Origin: Podochytrium sp. JEL0797
Taxonomy: Eukaryota; Chytridiomycota; Chytridiomycetes; Chytridiales; Chytriomycetaceae
Direction of reading: 5' to 3'
Length of the DNA stretch: 39,396 nt
Assembly (NCBI GenBank): GCA_027596195.1
Contig: JADGJG010000127.1
Span: forward strand, 1-39,396
Shown: positions 10,646 to 21,940 of the stretch, in pieces
Numbering within the stretch: position 1 is the first letter of the stretch
Layout of the letters: each line of letters begins with the position of its first letter
Notes under the pieces: generated by a model
Database searches by the model: none
What the model was told of the DNA's origin: nothing
The model's input: only the letters and a program-made list of their open reading frames with translations
Translations under genes and position numbers: made by a program

Positions 10646-12825
10646 TCAAGCAAGGCGCTTGGGGCACTCGAATTCTCCGTGCGAGAACGAATCGCACTTG
10701 ATACAAGCATGTCGATACCAACACCTTTGACTGTGAGGACACGACCCCTTCTCGTTGAACGCAAAGCAAGGGTTCATGCGCTCCGCCGCATTCGCCCCCG
10801 GAGCACCCCCTGATCCCGTAACGCCACTTCTTTCGCGATTTTCATAGCCGGGGACTTGCTCCGTCGACCGATCCCTGCGTCTAGCCGACTCGTCGCGTCT
10901 AGGAGAGAGCGTCTTGGCCGGCTCGTCGTCCCTTCTCTTGCTGTACCGACCTCCACCACCACTAGTGCTGTCTCTCCTAGATTCATCATCGCCTCTCGAT
11001 CGCTTCACTTCGCTGTCACCGGCACGCCACGACGACCCTCCACCGCCATTCTCTTCCTCCCCTCTCCCTCTCTTTCGATAATCGTCATCCCCCCCTCTTC
11101 CACTCCCACTTCTTTCCCACCCGCCACGCTCCCTCGCCTCATCATCTCTATATCCACGATCCCTCGCCACCGCCCCTCCCGACGACTTGCCCCCAGCAAC
11201 AGGCACCGCCGATGCCGTCGCCGGAACAACCGGAGGCGGGGGTGGCGGGATTCCATAACGCGCGTTCGTGTTATACGGCTCATGACGCACGACAATAACT
11301 TTGGTTTTGTACAGGTTGTAGATACGTTGGATCGTAGGATTCGCGTAGTACGTGTCAATATTCAAGGGACATTCGAATGTCGTGTGTTTTTCTTGGCATC
11401 GGAGGCATCTGTGGGTTCGGCCTGTTTGGATGGAAGGGAGGGGCGTGGTGGTGAGGATTCAACAACAGCACGGAGAAGCTGCGAAACGAAAAAGAATGCT
11501 TACGGCATTGATCGGTCTGGCAGAAGCTCATGGCATTCCAATTGTTGCAAATGTCCTTCATGTCGTTCCGCGCGTCTTCGCTGATTTCAGGGCATCGATT
11601 GATGGCGTGGTCTCCGAGACAAAAGAGACAAATATTGATGCGCGCACACTTGCTCACGTCGCATTCGTTCTTGTTGTAGTATACACAAATACAGCCCTTT
11701 TGATCACACGTCAAGAAGGAATGGGTAGAAGAGCGGCAATATAAACACGTATGTGGGCGGGAGCAGTTCGGGTTATTGCAGTTATGTTTGTTGAAGTCGA
11801 GACACGGGGTGCCCTCTTGACCCTGGAGCTGCAAATTAGGAGGTTGGCCGGAGGGGGGTGGTGGGAGAGGGGCCTGCGGCAGGTAATGGGTTGGAGTAAT
11901 GGGGGGGCCGCTGTGGTGTCTGGATCCGTTGTGGGATTCGATTTTGGCGATCGGGACGATTCGAGTTAGGAGGCCGCGGATTTCGTCGATTTCTCGCTGA
12001 GTTTCGCCGCTTCGTTCGCGCATAAAATCAGCCATGCTTTCGATGGCCATGCGCTCGGCCTCTTTCTGTTGGAGATGGAATGGACTCAATCAGTAACTTG
12101 CCAGAGCACAAATGTTTTCGCTGAGTGGGAGACGGATGCTCGCAAGAAATAATTCCCGAGAGACAGTAATAATTGAATCCAGTATATTCGATGAGAGGGG
12201 GCTCCAAGAATGCATAGCAGAGAGTGGGTTGCAAGAATCGGTGGGATGAGTGACGGAGAGAAAAGCGAAATTAAACATTTTCGAAACGCTTCCAGGGTGA
12301 CGACTGAGCTCAGCGGCAATAAAATCAATGGGAATATTCGAGCAATCGGTTCGCCATGATGTAATCTCCCTCGGTGTGGCCAGTTTCGATATTCGCAGCA
12401 ATGACGAAAAAACGAGCAAAGCATGGCAAACCAGGGCCGGAAGCCGGAATCTGCCGGCAACACCCGCAATACTTCGAGCAGCGCTTCTCTTTCGCTCGGG
12501 ATGGATTCTGCGGGCCAGGCGGGCAGCACTCTCTTTCGCTCGGGATGGCCAGGAGGGCAACGGAAATTACCTGGATCAGCAGGCGCTGGGCCTTGTCGAG
12601 GCGTCTAGTGAGTTCCATGACGTCTTCGTCGAGAAGCACCGAGTCCTGGCGCAGCAGCGGCACCTTGCGCTCGTACGAGGCACACACATCGAGTTCCGTC
12701 TGGAGCCGTGAGCCGAGAACTCCGATGCGAGCGACGAGCATCTGCCCTTCGATTTCAGCTGCAATGTCCGCGTTGTTGCCCGCGGGGATGGGCGGTGGGG
12801 GAGGCAGTGCGTTGGGCGGAGGCAT
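10646..12825 (-). CDS. Protein with four CCCH-like zinc fingers and N-terminal coiled coil
   Basis: Exons 12571-12825, 11504-12065 and 10646-11421 give 530 residues in frame. Residues 1-20 are proline-rich. About 25-130 form a coiled coil (LDEDVMELTRRLDKAQRLL running across the splice into KEAERMAIESMADFM). Four fingers follow a pattern of about C-x6/7-C-x4-C-x3-[HN]-x-C-x2-C-x4-H-x4-C: CLDFNKHNC, CVYYNKNEC, CNNWNAMSFC (spliced into CLRCQEKH) and, far away at the C-terminus, CFAFNEKGSC. Between fingers three and four lies an Arg/Asp/Ser/Gly-rich stretch of about 150 residues. An RNA- or DNA-binding role is plausible; I do not recognise an orthologue. The first intron is 505 bases, the longest in the window, and the frame of exon 1 stays open for about 80 codons into it, so retention or an extra exon is possible. 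An in-frame ATG at 13005 exists, but the sequence between is AT-rich, so 12825 is preferred. Confidence 0.7.
12486..12548. repeat. 19-base direct repeat in long intron
   Basis: The sequence TCTCTTTCGCTCGGGATGG occurs at 12486-12504 and again at 12530-12548, a spacing of 44 bases. Both copies lie inside the 505-base first intron of the zinc-finger gene. They look like a small tandem duplication. Confidence 0.7.
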
Positions 12826-13135
12826 TCGTTTGTTTTTTCCGATGAAGAAAAATGATAGAAAATTGGGTATCCCCGAAAAGAGAAAGATGAGAAAAATAAC
12901 GCATTTTATAGATTGCGGATAATGCGAATGAGTGGAATAGGATTGAGCGTAAAGATATCTTAAAGTCTTTCGCTCTCTCCTCGGTGCTTCATCTCTCGAC
13001 GCCATCTTTTTTTACACACGGATGTGGCAAGGAAAATGCAGCGTCCATGTGTGTGTGCGTGTGTCAAAAACCCCCAATAAGGTAAATCTTTCACGCGCAC
13101 TTCCCATTGTTGAGTGGATTTCCTCTCCCTCAAAA
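12826..13135. promoter_or_regulatory. Divergent promoter region, zinc-finger gene and SAXO4-like gene
   Basis: The two flanking genes start away from each other, 310 bases apart between start codons, so both promoters must lie here unless transcription starts further inside a neighbour. The part near the zinc-finger gene is AT-rich; a GT-rich run lies near 13050. No clear TATA box was identified. Confidence 0.45.
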
Positions 13136-14803
13136 ATGACATCCCAACACCCTCACTGTACCCGCAGTCTTGCGCCCACAAAAGGACCCCAGAAGGACTC
13201 GCACGACACGCGCGCCACAAACACAGTGGATGCTTCCCACGGCCCGCCACAGGACCCGTTAGTAAAGCACGCGTCAACCAATTTAAGTTTACTTACTCCC
13301 CAAAAAAGGCGTTTCTTCTACTCGACAACATATTCCACCACCCACGTTGCGTACGCCAACCCGCTTTTGAAGGAAACCATCAATGGAGTCCACGCCTCGA
13401 GTTTGAAAAACGCGAGAGTGAAGCAGAGAACGGGATACTCAAAGAATCTCGCCGCGTTCGTCAACTATGACAAAGGGGTGGACGAAAGCATCGATTTCAA
13501 GTGAGTCGATTTAATTGCTGTGCAAACAGAGCTGAAAAGAATGAAATAATTAGCATCCAAGACCCCTTCTTGACGAGAACTTGTTCTGACTACACTCGCC
13601 CTCCTCCTCTCAACAATTACCTGGCGAGCCCAAATTCTGGAATCACTCCCATGGTTCCTTCTGGATTCTGTCGCCGCCCCTTGTATAACGTTACCCAGGA
13701 TGGCAGCTCGAAGGTGACATTTGCCACCCCAAACGCGAAATATTTCCAACACAATTGCTTTCTTTCGATACCCAGTTCAATAAGGACAAAGAAACATTGA
13801 TGAAGGCTTGCTTCACGGACGGCAAATTGAAATTCAAGGATACACACGTGAACAAGAGATTTATCCTCCCTTCCGCGACAGCTTACATCAGCGATGCAGG
13901 AGAAATTACCGAACTCGGTAACAAATACGTAGTCACTGAAAAGGATCGATTCGCTGTAAGACGACACCTCAGTTCCCTTTCTCTTGGCTGACACTCAGAA
14001 ATAGCCCGACCCCATGCTCCCCCAAAAATCAACCACAAAACCATGGGAAGGCCCCAGACCCGAAATCATGCGCGCAGACGGATACACGCGTTCGACACGC
14101 CCCAAAGACCCCCTTCAAACAGATTACGAAGGGATGCCTGAAATTCATCCCCGGCTGTTACAGAAACCCGTTTTGGACAAGGTCAAACACAAGGACCTTG
14201 CCGAATGGGTTCATCGTAAAGACGCGCATGCTGATTTCAGTTTCTCAAGGTGACGCTTCGATCTCATCGCATTTATTTGATTTCATTTTTTGGTTGAGCA
14301 GAACGGTTCACCCACCCATGGATCTGAGCCACAACATCAAGTCTGTTGCTGAATCCATGACGAGAATTGGATTGAAGGAGCCCACTGGCGGAGTTCAAAA
14401 CAACGACAAGTTCGTGTTCCAAGCCGAGCCGAATCCAGTCGAGCGTTTTCTTACGGAAACGACAAAGAGGTACACTTATCTGCCTGAATGTCAATTCACC
14501 AGTGGATTTATTCCATATTAGATTCCAACCGCCATACGTTGCACCAATCGATCCCAAATGCAACACGCTTGTCAAGTCAGGATTCTCTGACGGAAACAAA
14601 TACAAGTACGTCAACAAGCAGCCATCGGACGGTCAAGTTGTAAGTGATTTGATTTTTAGTTTCAACTCCCTCAACTCACAAATATTCCCAAGTATTCCCG
14701 CATGCACCCAACCGTCGCCAAATACAACTGGCTCCACGAACGCGGTTTACACACGGCAATTCCAAACAAGACTCATCTCGGATATAAGCTCGTTGTTGAA
14801 TAA
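13136..14803 (+). CDS. SAXO4/PPP1R32-like axonemal microtubule protein
   Basis: Seven exons (13136-13500, 13554-13713, 13776-13955, 14005-14249, 14302-14469, 14522-14639, 14693-14803) give 448 residues; all six introns are 49-62 bases and every phase matches. The N-terminal FFYSTTYSTTHV followed by a KQRTGYSKNLAAFV segment resembles the start of PPP1R32 (renamed SAXO4), where a similar FYATSY stretch precedes TGYKSNF. A later GLKEPTGGVQNND matches the KKEPTGFSLNN motif, followed by the recurrent ERFLTETTKRF. Family members bind axonemal microtubules in cilia and sperm tails. The protein lacks obvious catalytic or membrane segments and is rich in Lys/Pro, fitting a microtubule-associated filament. 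It is transcribed away from the zinc-finger gene and towards EFCAB5, whose start is only 112 bases beyond its stop. Family assignment is by motif recall, not alignment. Confidence 0.65.
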
Positions 14804-14915
14804 TTCTTGTTTTTCTTTTCGTTTTCTAGTTTTCTATTCCTTGCGAAAAATATATTTTGGCGACAAACCTCGGACCCCCCCTTTCGAAAGATCTCCACCC
14901 CGAACACCCTCCGGC

Positions 14916-17900
14916 ATGTCCGCCCCCCCACAACGCGTCTCCAACCCCCCAACCGCCACAATCGACACCATCCGCGCATCAGTATCCTTACGACAAAACC
15001 TTGCACCCGATCTTTCCCACCGCCATCAAAAGACCACCCACCGCGCCGTGAACCCACCACTCCCGTCCGGAGACGTTCTCGGAAACCCAGTCGGAGTAAA
15101 CGAATCCAAGCTGAACGCCAAAGATGTCGATCCGAAAGATTACCAGGAAGTAGCTGTGATGGCGCTCGCGAATGAGTTTTTCAAAGTAAATTCCCGGCGA
15201 TTTGAAAGCGTTATTGACCTTGCCCCCCCCCTTTTAATTCCTTCATGCTTTCGATAGGCCAATGACATCAGTCTCGAAATCCGAACCTACCTCCTCGAAA
15301 ACGTCATCCCCACAATGACGATGGCCCTCGAAAAGCTCCTCCGCGAGGTGGACGCACGCGACATGATCCACCCCGACGATTTTATCGACGCGATTTCGGA
15401 AAAAGCGGAAGTGGGACAGAATGACGAAAAAGAACACGCAACGAACGAGAAATGGGCTCGTACAAAGGAGGAAGACGGGCTCGATTGTCCGACGGACGTG
15501 TTGGAGATTCAGATTGATCGACCGGGGAAGGTTGCCTTTAATCCTATTAATTGGCTGGGTAACAAGAACTTCACCAATTCCTCAACTCAATAACCGAAAC
15601 TGATTTTGCCTCTCAAGCTCAATACCTGTACCGCAACAACCCCCGCTATGTCGACGCAACCGACATTTCCAACGTCCCCTACTTCCAACAACTCCGCCTC
15701 GTCTCGCAACAAACCAAAGCCCGTTTATTCGAACACCAATTCTCGCAACGCGCAACTCTTCGCGCGGAAGCCATGGCGCGCAAACGCGAAAAGGAACGCG
15801 CCAAAAAGGCACAAACTCAGCAAATGGAGGAAATGCGGAATCTGTTTGAACAACTCCTTTCGACTGTGTTCAAGAAATGGACGGGGAAGTTGTGGAGGCT
15901 GGTGGATGCGAGTATTTCGAAAACAGAAATGGTGAGAGACGTCAAAAAAACATGTTGAGAAAAAATTCTCTAACCCCCCCCCCCCCCCCCTGTCTCACTA
16001 GATTGACGCATACAAAACCATCCTCCAATCCAACACAATCCAATCAAGCGACAACATGATCCAAAAAGTCTCAGACCTCATCAAATACCTCTCCATGTCG
16101 CCAGAAGTCGCCGAAACCCTCCAATCTCAACACCAAACCGACTCTGACCCACCCCCAGACACTACTACCAGCGCCTCCCCGACCCCCAATCAACCTCCCA
16201 AATACTTTTCCCTCGCCCCGCTCCAACTCGCCCTCACCCACTTCCACCTCCCCAACTTCCTCACCACAACTACAACCATCACACACACCTTCGCTTGGTC
16301 TATCGACGACCTGTCCCACTTCCTCCTCGCCCTCGCCGCCCACATTGACACCCTCGCCGAATCCCTCGCATCCATATTCCAAAAAATCTACCACGCCCCC
16401 ACATTCCCAACCCCCACCGGCCCAGGTGCCATCTTTGCCCCCCGTGAGGAGTGGAAGCACCGTGTCGGAAAAATGGTACAAGACCTCCCCGACACACCCA
16501 CCTCAGAAGGAATCAAACACAGCCTCATGGAATGGTGTCGCGGGAACGTGACGTTATCACAATTAGGCGTAGCAACAGGCGACACCGGCGGGATCCGACG
16601 AACTTCGATGGCGGTACGCGGGGATGAGGAGATGGAAGGGGTAGGTAGGTTAGGTGGAGGCCGTGCCTCGATTTCAGTTCAGATGAGTATGGATGAGCGG
16701 GAGGATGCGTGGGTGAGGGGGTGTGGGGAGGCGGAGGGGGAGTATAAAAAGTTTATGATGGTCATGACGGGGTTGTATGGGGTTGATGCGGCGAGCCACG
16801 TGTTTGAGTTTTTGAAGAGGAAGCAGCAGGAGAAGGAGGAGGCGGAGGCAGAGGCTTTGAAAAAGGCAAGGTTGGAGAAGGAGCGGGAGGTGTCGAGTGA
16901 GGAGATGCAGTCTCGGTTGATGAAGTTGCAAAGCCTCTTTCTCCTCCTGGACGACTCGAAACCATTCACAGCGGATATCTTGAACTCCAGCGTGGATATA
17001 GTGGTCGCTCAGCAACAACAACGCCCAGGAGGCATCAAGCTGCTAACACCTTGCGTGTCCGACATTCTCAACCACCTCAAATACAAAGGCATCAAACGCG
17101 ACCTCGAAAAAATCCCCATCACCCCAGAATCCCTCACCTCCCGTCTCGCAGACCACCTCCAAATCAGCACCCAAGAATTCAACAACTTTTCCGCCGTCCT
17201 AGAACTCGTATTCGACGCCGCCTCCAAAAACACCACCCCCACCCCCCTCGACTCCACCAAACAACCCCAACACCCAACCCCAACCCCTCTCCCCGCCACC
17301 ATGAACCGCACCGAAATCCAATCCCGCGCCCTCACAGAAATAACCTCGCTCGCCCAACGCAACGACCTTTCAATAGCCGAATTCTCCGAATCCTCGCTCC
17401 ACATTCTCTCCCGCGCAATCGAACAACTCCACCCCGCCCACCGCATCTCGTCCCGCCTCTCCCTCACAGAATCCGCGGTCACCAAATCCCCAACCTCCCC
17501 GGACCTCCTCATAGAACGGTTCCTCCGCATCGTCGCATGCACTGCAGACACGAAATCTTCCCTCCTCGGTGAAATGCTTGGCACGGGTGAACAAGGCTAT
17601 GAAGCCAAGGTGATGCTCGGTGCACCTTTCCAAGAGGCCAACGCACACGAGGACCCAATCTCCCCCATCAAACTATCCGATTCGGACCGCGTGGCGCGGT
17701 ACGTGGGTGTGCCGTTGGTAGGCGGCGGGGGGAACCCGGTGGGTGTATTGGGGATGCGGTTGATTGGGATGGAAGATGGAGGGTACGTTCCCGCGGATGT
17801 TTCGTTTTTGGAGGTAAACAAGGATTCCCTCCACTTTATGTTGCTCATCCCATTTCATCCCAGACCGGCGCCACCAAAATAATCTCAGGAATCGAACACA

Positions 17901-19298
17901 TCGACTCTCGCGAAAAATCGGTCCAAATTGCGCTCGCCTCCGTGCAATACATGCGCGAGAAAATTGGCGACACAACCGACATCTCCATCTACATCACGCA
18001 CCCAACCCTGCCCCCACCTACCCCCACCACCGACATCATCTTCAAAGTCACAGACCGACCCTACAGCGCGATCGTAAAAGACCCTCGTGTAATGAGCGCG
18101 CAGAGTCGAGAAGCGTCACAGCGCGACGCCGATCTCCAGAATGCGATGGGGTTTGCGAGGTATATGGCGGGATCAAGTGGGAATTCGAATGTGGAGAAGG
18201 TGGCGGAGGATGCGCCCGAGTTGTAAGTGTTTCTGAATGTTGATTATTTTTCTTGGCCATTTCAAACTCCGCCTCCCACCAAAACCTAGACCCAACATCA
18301 CACAATCCATCAAAACCAAAGAAACCATCCACTCAACACCAACCCCCTCCGAAAACGGATGCGTCAAAACCTACATCCCTGTCCAAGACGAAGACGGGAA
18401 AGTATTTGCTGTCGTCTGCCTCCAAAACAAGAATGGCGCAACAGGAAAAGTCAGCGACGAAGACCTCGCCGAAATCAAAAAAATCAATTCCGTCCTCTCC
18501 AACTGCGGTACAGCTGCCAAACGCGAAAAGTTTGGTGACGAGAGTGTGATGCAGCATTTGGAAGGAGAATCGATTGACGAGGAGTCGCGTCGTGGGTTGT
18601 TGTTCCCGAAAATGATGCTGATTGCGGCGAGGAGTTGGATCAGTAAGCTTGATAACAAGGCGATTTCTGAGCTCAAGAGTTACAAAAAGCCTCCGCCGGC
18701 GGTGATGAAAGTGTTGAAGGCTGTGTTGTATCTGTTTGGAAAGAAGCCGAAGGAGGTTTCCAAGTGGCAGGATATTTTGAAGGTGAGGCTTCTGGTTTTT
18801 AGTTTGTAGGGTAGTGGTACAGGGGTGTGTGAATCAGATATTGACTCGTGACACTTGCAGTACGTTAACGCGGATTTGCTCAAAGCCATGGTCGCCTACG
18901 ACCCCACTGCCATGCAAAAGAAAATCCGTTTCCGAAGATGCAACAAAGTGCTTCACAGTAAGTTATTTGACAGTTTGAATTCGCAAAAACTCGCATCAGC
19001 ATTCTCTTACCCCAAACCCATTCCACCAGGCCTCTCGAAAACAGACGTCAAAAAGAAAACCTCCATCCCAACCATGATAATGTTCGACTGGCTCATTGTG
19101 TCGATCGATTTGAGGAAACGCGCCGTGGAAGCGCGCAAGAGACACCCCCTCGTTTTCAACGAACAAGCTTCAGAGGCGGATGCAACGGAGAGTGATGTGG
19201 ATGGCGATGGAGAGGAGGAGGAAGGTGTTGCAGGTGGACAAGAGATTGTGGAAGGTGCGGAGGAAGGGGAGGCGATGCCGTCCGCTGCGTTGGAATGA
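14916..19298 (+). CDS. EFCAB5: EFCAB5-like ciliary protein
   Basis: Eight exons (14916-15185, 15258-15558, 15618-15931, 16002-17813, 17864-18222, 18290-18782, 18861-18957, 19030-19298) give 1304 residues in frame; introns are 50-78 bases. Features matching EF-hand calcium-binding domain protein 5 include SLEIRTYLLENVIPTMTMAL (about 95-115), FNPINWLAQYLYRNNPRYVD bridging exons 2-3, a charged coiled coil (about 243-275), GAF-like sequence (about 800-1160), and a C-terminal segment like a dynein stalk-base region (ELKSYKKPPPAVMKVLKAVL, then WQDILKYVNADLLKAMVAYD). Human EFCAB5 is about 1500 residues, so size fits. No canonical EF-hand loop is evident. The protein is associated with cilia and flagella; its molecular role is not well known. 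The tail is acidic (about 1265-1300). Intron 2 ends with an AAG acceptor, chosen because it restores the WLAQYLYRNN motif. Confidence 0.8.
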
Positions 19299-19413
19299 CA
19301 CAAGAAATGATTCTTTATTTGCTTTGTCGGATATGATCACAAACACGCGAAAAACGCGGTACGCAACAAATGATTGTGCAAACATTGACACCGCCAGCAA
19401 CATCTGAAGGAAA

Positions 19414-20444
19414 TCAATGCTCCCGCTCCAAATGCGTCAAATATTTGGCCATATCCTCCACTTGCAGAAGCCCCGGACCAAAATCAGCACGCTCCACCTT
19501 CTTGGGCCCCTTCACAATCACCAAACAGTCCGCTTCGACATGCACACTCTCAACATCCATGGCCTCCGCCAATTTGTTCTCCAACTGAGCATTCAACACG
19601 CGTTCATGGGACCAAGCCAACATTGTCGCAAGAGAATCGACTTTGATTTTCGTGAAAGCGTTGCCGACAAGCAGCAGCACGTTTTGCGAGATGGATTCAA
19701 TGAGTTCGGAGATCAGTGGGGCCACGAGACGCGACAAGGCGCGGGGTTGTGAGTCCGGGTTCTGTGCGGCGAGGAGGAGAGCAGTGTTGTCTGTTTGGTT
19801 TGGCTCTACGAGCAGCGTGACGACTGCGTTGGGGAGGACGGGGATGGCGCGAGTGAGGAGGACGGGCAGGTCTTTTATTTGAGCGAGGAGGGCGAGGGCG
19901 GCGGGGTAGTTTTTGATGAAGAGGAGATGTGCGAGCTGGCGACTCAAAGATTAATCGCAATTAAAAAAGAAAGAAATAAATAAAGTAAAGTCCATACATT
20001 CGCCAACACATTCCACTCAAACGAGATCAAAGGGACATGTTTTGGCACTCGACGCACAAGCAGCCTCGCGGCCTCGAGTTTCTTCTGCAACAGGAGGGCA
20101 CATAGCAGCAGTGCATAGACGCGCGTGTCCAAGGCCACAATTCCGCTGTCGATGTCTGCGCTGCCTAAGCTGCCTGGCGAAGACAGCGCGAGGGGCGCAA
20201 AGGGCGCGTTGCTGCTGCTGAAGGCGCCGGCTTCGAGGTCCTAGTTATTAGTTAGCAGTGTGTCAGGAGTGTGCTAGGGGTGTGCTAGGTGTGTGCTAGG
20301 CACTGCCAGGCGCTGCCAGACGGGCCTAGGGCACTCCTAGGCCCTGCTTCAACTCACCTCAAGCTGCGTCTCGAGCAAAGACCACGACCGCGCCGCAATG
20401 TCGTGCTGCAGAGACACATAAACATGTGCGAATTCGGATTGCAT
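19414..20444 (-). CDS. CSN8: COP9 signalosome subunit 8
   Basis: Exons 20358-20444, 19998-20240 and 19414-19935 give 283 residues with matching phases (introns 117 and 62 bases). The core has the helical CSN8/PSMD8/EIF3K-type fold: TRVYALLLCALLLQKKLEAA followed by RLLVRRVP, then FEWNVLANLAHLLFIKNYPA across the splice. The C-terminal part carries alternating helices and a likely winged-helix end (VEADCLVIVKGPKK). CSN8 is a scaffold subunit of the COP9 signalosome, which removes NEDD8 from cullins. The protein is longer than the human one (209 residues), mainly through a Ser/Pro/Ala-rich insert after residue 30. It is convergent with EFCAB5, 115 bases between stop codons. Confidence 0.8.
20259..20299. 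repeat. Short GTGTGCTAGG tandem repeat in CSN8 intron 1
   Basis: Three imperfect copies of GTGTGCTAGG lie in a row, followed by related GCACTGCCAGG-type units. They sit wholly inside the 117-base first intron of CSN8 and explain why this intron is longer than its neighbours. Confidence 0.6.
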
Positions 20445-20625
20445 TTTGCGTCTTGTTTTTTGCGATGCCCAAGCGAGCATCACCCCTTCCTTCATGAACC
20501 ATTCTCGCCACATTCATTCAATGCAGAAACAATTCATTTAATACACCTCATTCCACTCCAAACAGCAATTAAAACACGATAAAAAGCTCGATGCAAAAAA
20601 CTCGATACAGCAAAAGAATCCCATC

Positions 20626-21618
20626 CTACATGTCAGCTACAAAACGACCAGTTCGCTCGCGGTTCTTGAGTCTCAAGTTGCGCTGGCGCAACCCAAACAG
20701 AACCCCAAGCGCAACCACCACTACCGAAGCAATAGAAATCGCCGCAATTGCGCCCGACGACAGCAAAGAAGACGTATTGGTAGCACCAGGCAAGCCAAAC
20801 ATGATGATCTGTGGTATCGTTGAAAAAGAGTGCGTCAGTAACGCGTGTGCAAGCAAGTTTAACAAGTCAAAAAATCGGGTTTCGCATTCACCTCGTCCAC
20901 ATTCATCTGACAAGTTCCATTAAACTTCTTGAGCCCCCACGTCAACTTTACACTGTCCACATTCGTCTGTGGCGGATTCATCACACAGTCCGTGACGCGA
21001 GATGATTTTCCTGAATTCGCCATGGCTGCAGTCGAGCACGACAGGAACGAAGTCGCGTCAATGGGGTTGCTGGACGTGGGGTTGAGGACGAGTTGAAAGT
21101 TTTGGTTGTTGTCTGTTGCGCATGTTTTTGATTGAAACGCACGTGCCGATCGCAATCAGTAATCAATCATGAATCTGCAGTGCCGGCGGCGGATCACCAA
21201 GCTCTCACCGTCAAAGAAGGGTCCAAGAGAGTCGTACTCGACAGTCACGTTCTGAACCGTAGACGTCTGCGTGAAGACAGATTGAATCCTGCGCATCGAT
21301 CGCGTCAGAGAAAGCGGACTGGTACAAAACGAGACACGCCAATCTCACCATTGATTCGCGCACGATGGATCTGCACGAAAAACATCACCATATCAGTGGA
21401 ATTTCATCAAAAGAGTAAGAACGATCCAACTCACCCGCCGCAGACTGCCAGAACGTGGTGTCATCGGTTACTTGCCCCGCGCCGTCATTCGAAATCTGGC
21501 CAACCTTGCACCGACCTCCGACACATTCGGGGTTCATGGATCCATTGTCGTAAGACGAGGCCGTGAGGGTCGATCCGACAAAGAGGTCGATGGGGCCAGT
21601 TGCAGTGGAGGAAGTCAT
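20626..21618 (-). CDS. Membrane-anchored protein with galactose-binding-like domain
   Basis: Exons 21435-21618, 21349-21370, 21209-21288, 20892-21112 and 20626-20808 give 229 residues with all phases matching; exon 2 is a 22-base microexon. Residues about 1-165 look like an extracellular beta-sandwich: TLTASSYDNGSMNP near the start, paired cysteines, TVQNVTVEYDS, and a late NGTCQMNVDEIIMFG that resembles the closing strand of F5/8 type C or related jelly-roll domains. A single membrane helix (GAIAAISIASVVVVALGVLF) near the C-terminus is followed by a basic tail (LRQRNLRLKNRER), giving an outside-in orientation. No signal peptide is visible at 21618 or at the alternative in-frame ATG 21687, which is odd for such a protein; the C-terminal helix may target it, or a leader exon was missed. 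Function unknown. Confidence 0.55.
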
Positions 21619-21710
21619 TTTTGGTGTTGTTTTTTGCAATCTCCGCGACGCCGGGCTTGCGCGCACCTCATCTCCCCCTGTTGTCATTTTCTTCTCATTT
21701 TCATTTCATC

Positions 21711-21719
21711 CTTTATAAT
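21711..21719 (-). promoter_or_regulatory. Possible TATA-like element
   Basis: On the minus strand the sequence reads ATTATAAAG, about 93 bases before the ATG at 21618 of the membrane-anchored protein. Position and sequence fit a TATA box, but the surrounding DNA is AT-rich, so chance is possible. Confidence 0.25.
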
Positions 21720-21940
21720 TTGATAATGAGAATGGCATGAAATTGGGTGATGAGATTTTCCATTTCTCTCCTTCCCATTCTCCTCTTGCGTTGTTATTTC
21801 AAACATCTCTCTTGTGAGATTGCGCACGCGTTCGCCGCAAAACTCTCCCACTCTTTCAAGAATGAAGTAAAGAAAGAGGGGTAGAAGTTTAATTTCCAAT
21901 TAAGACTCTCCTTCCAAACTCTCCTCCCTGCAAACATTGT

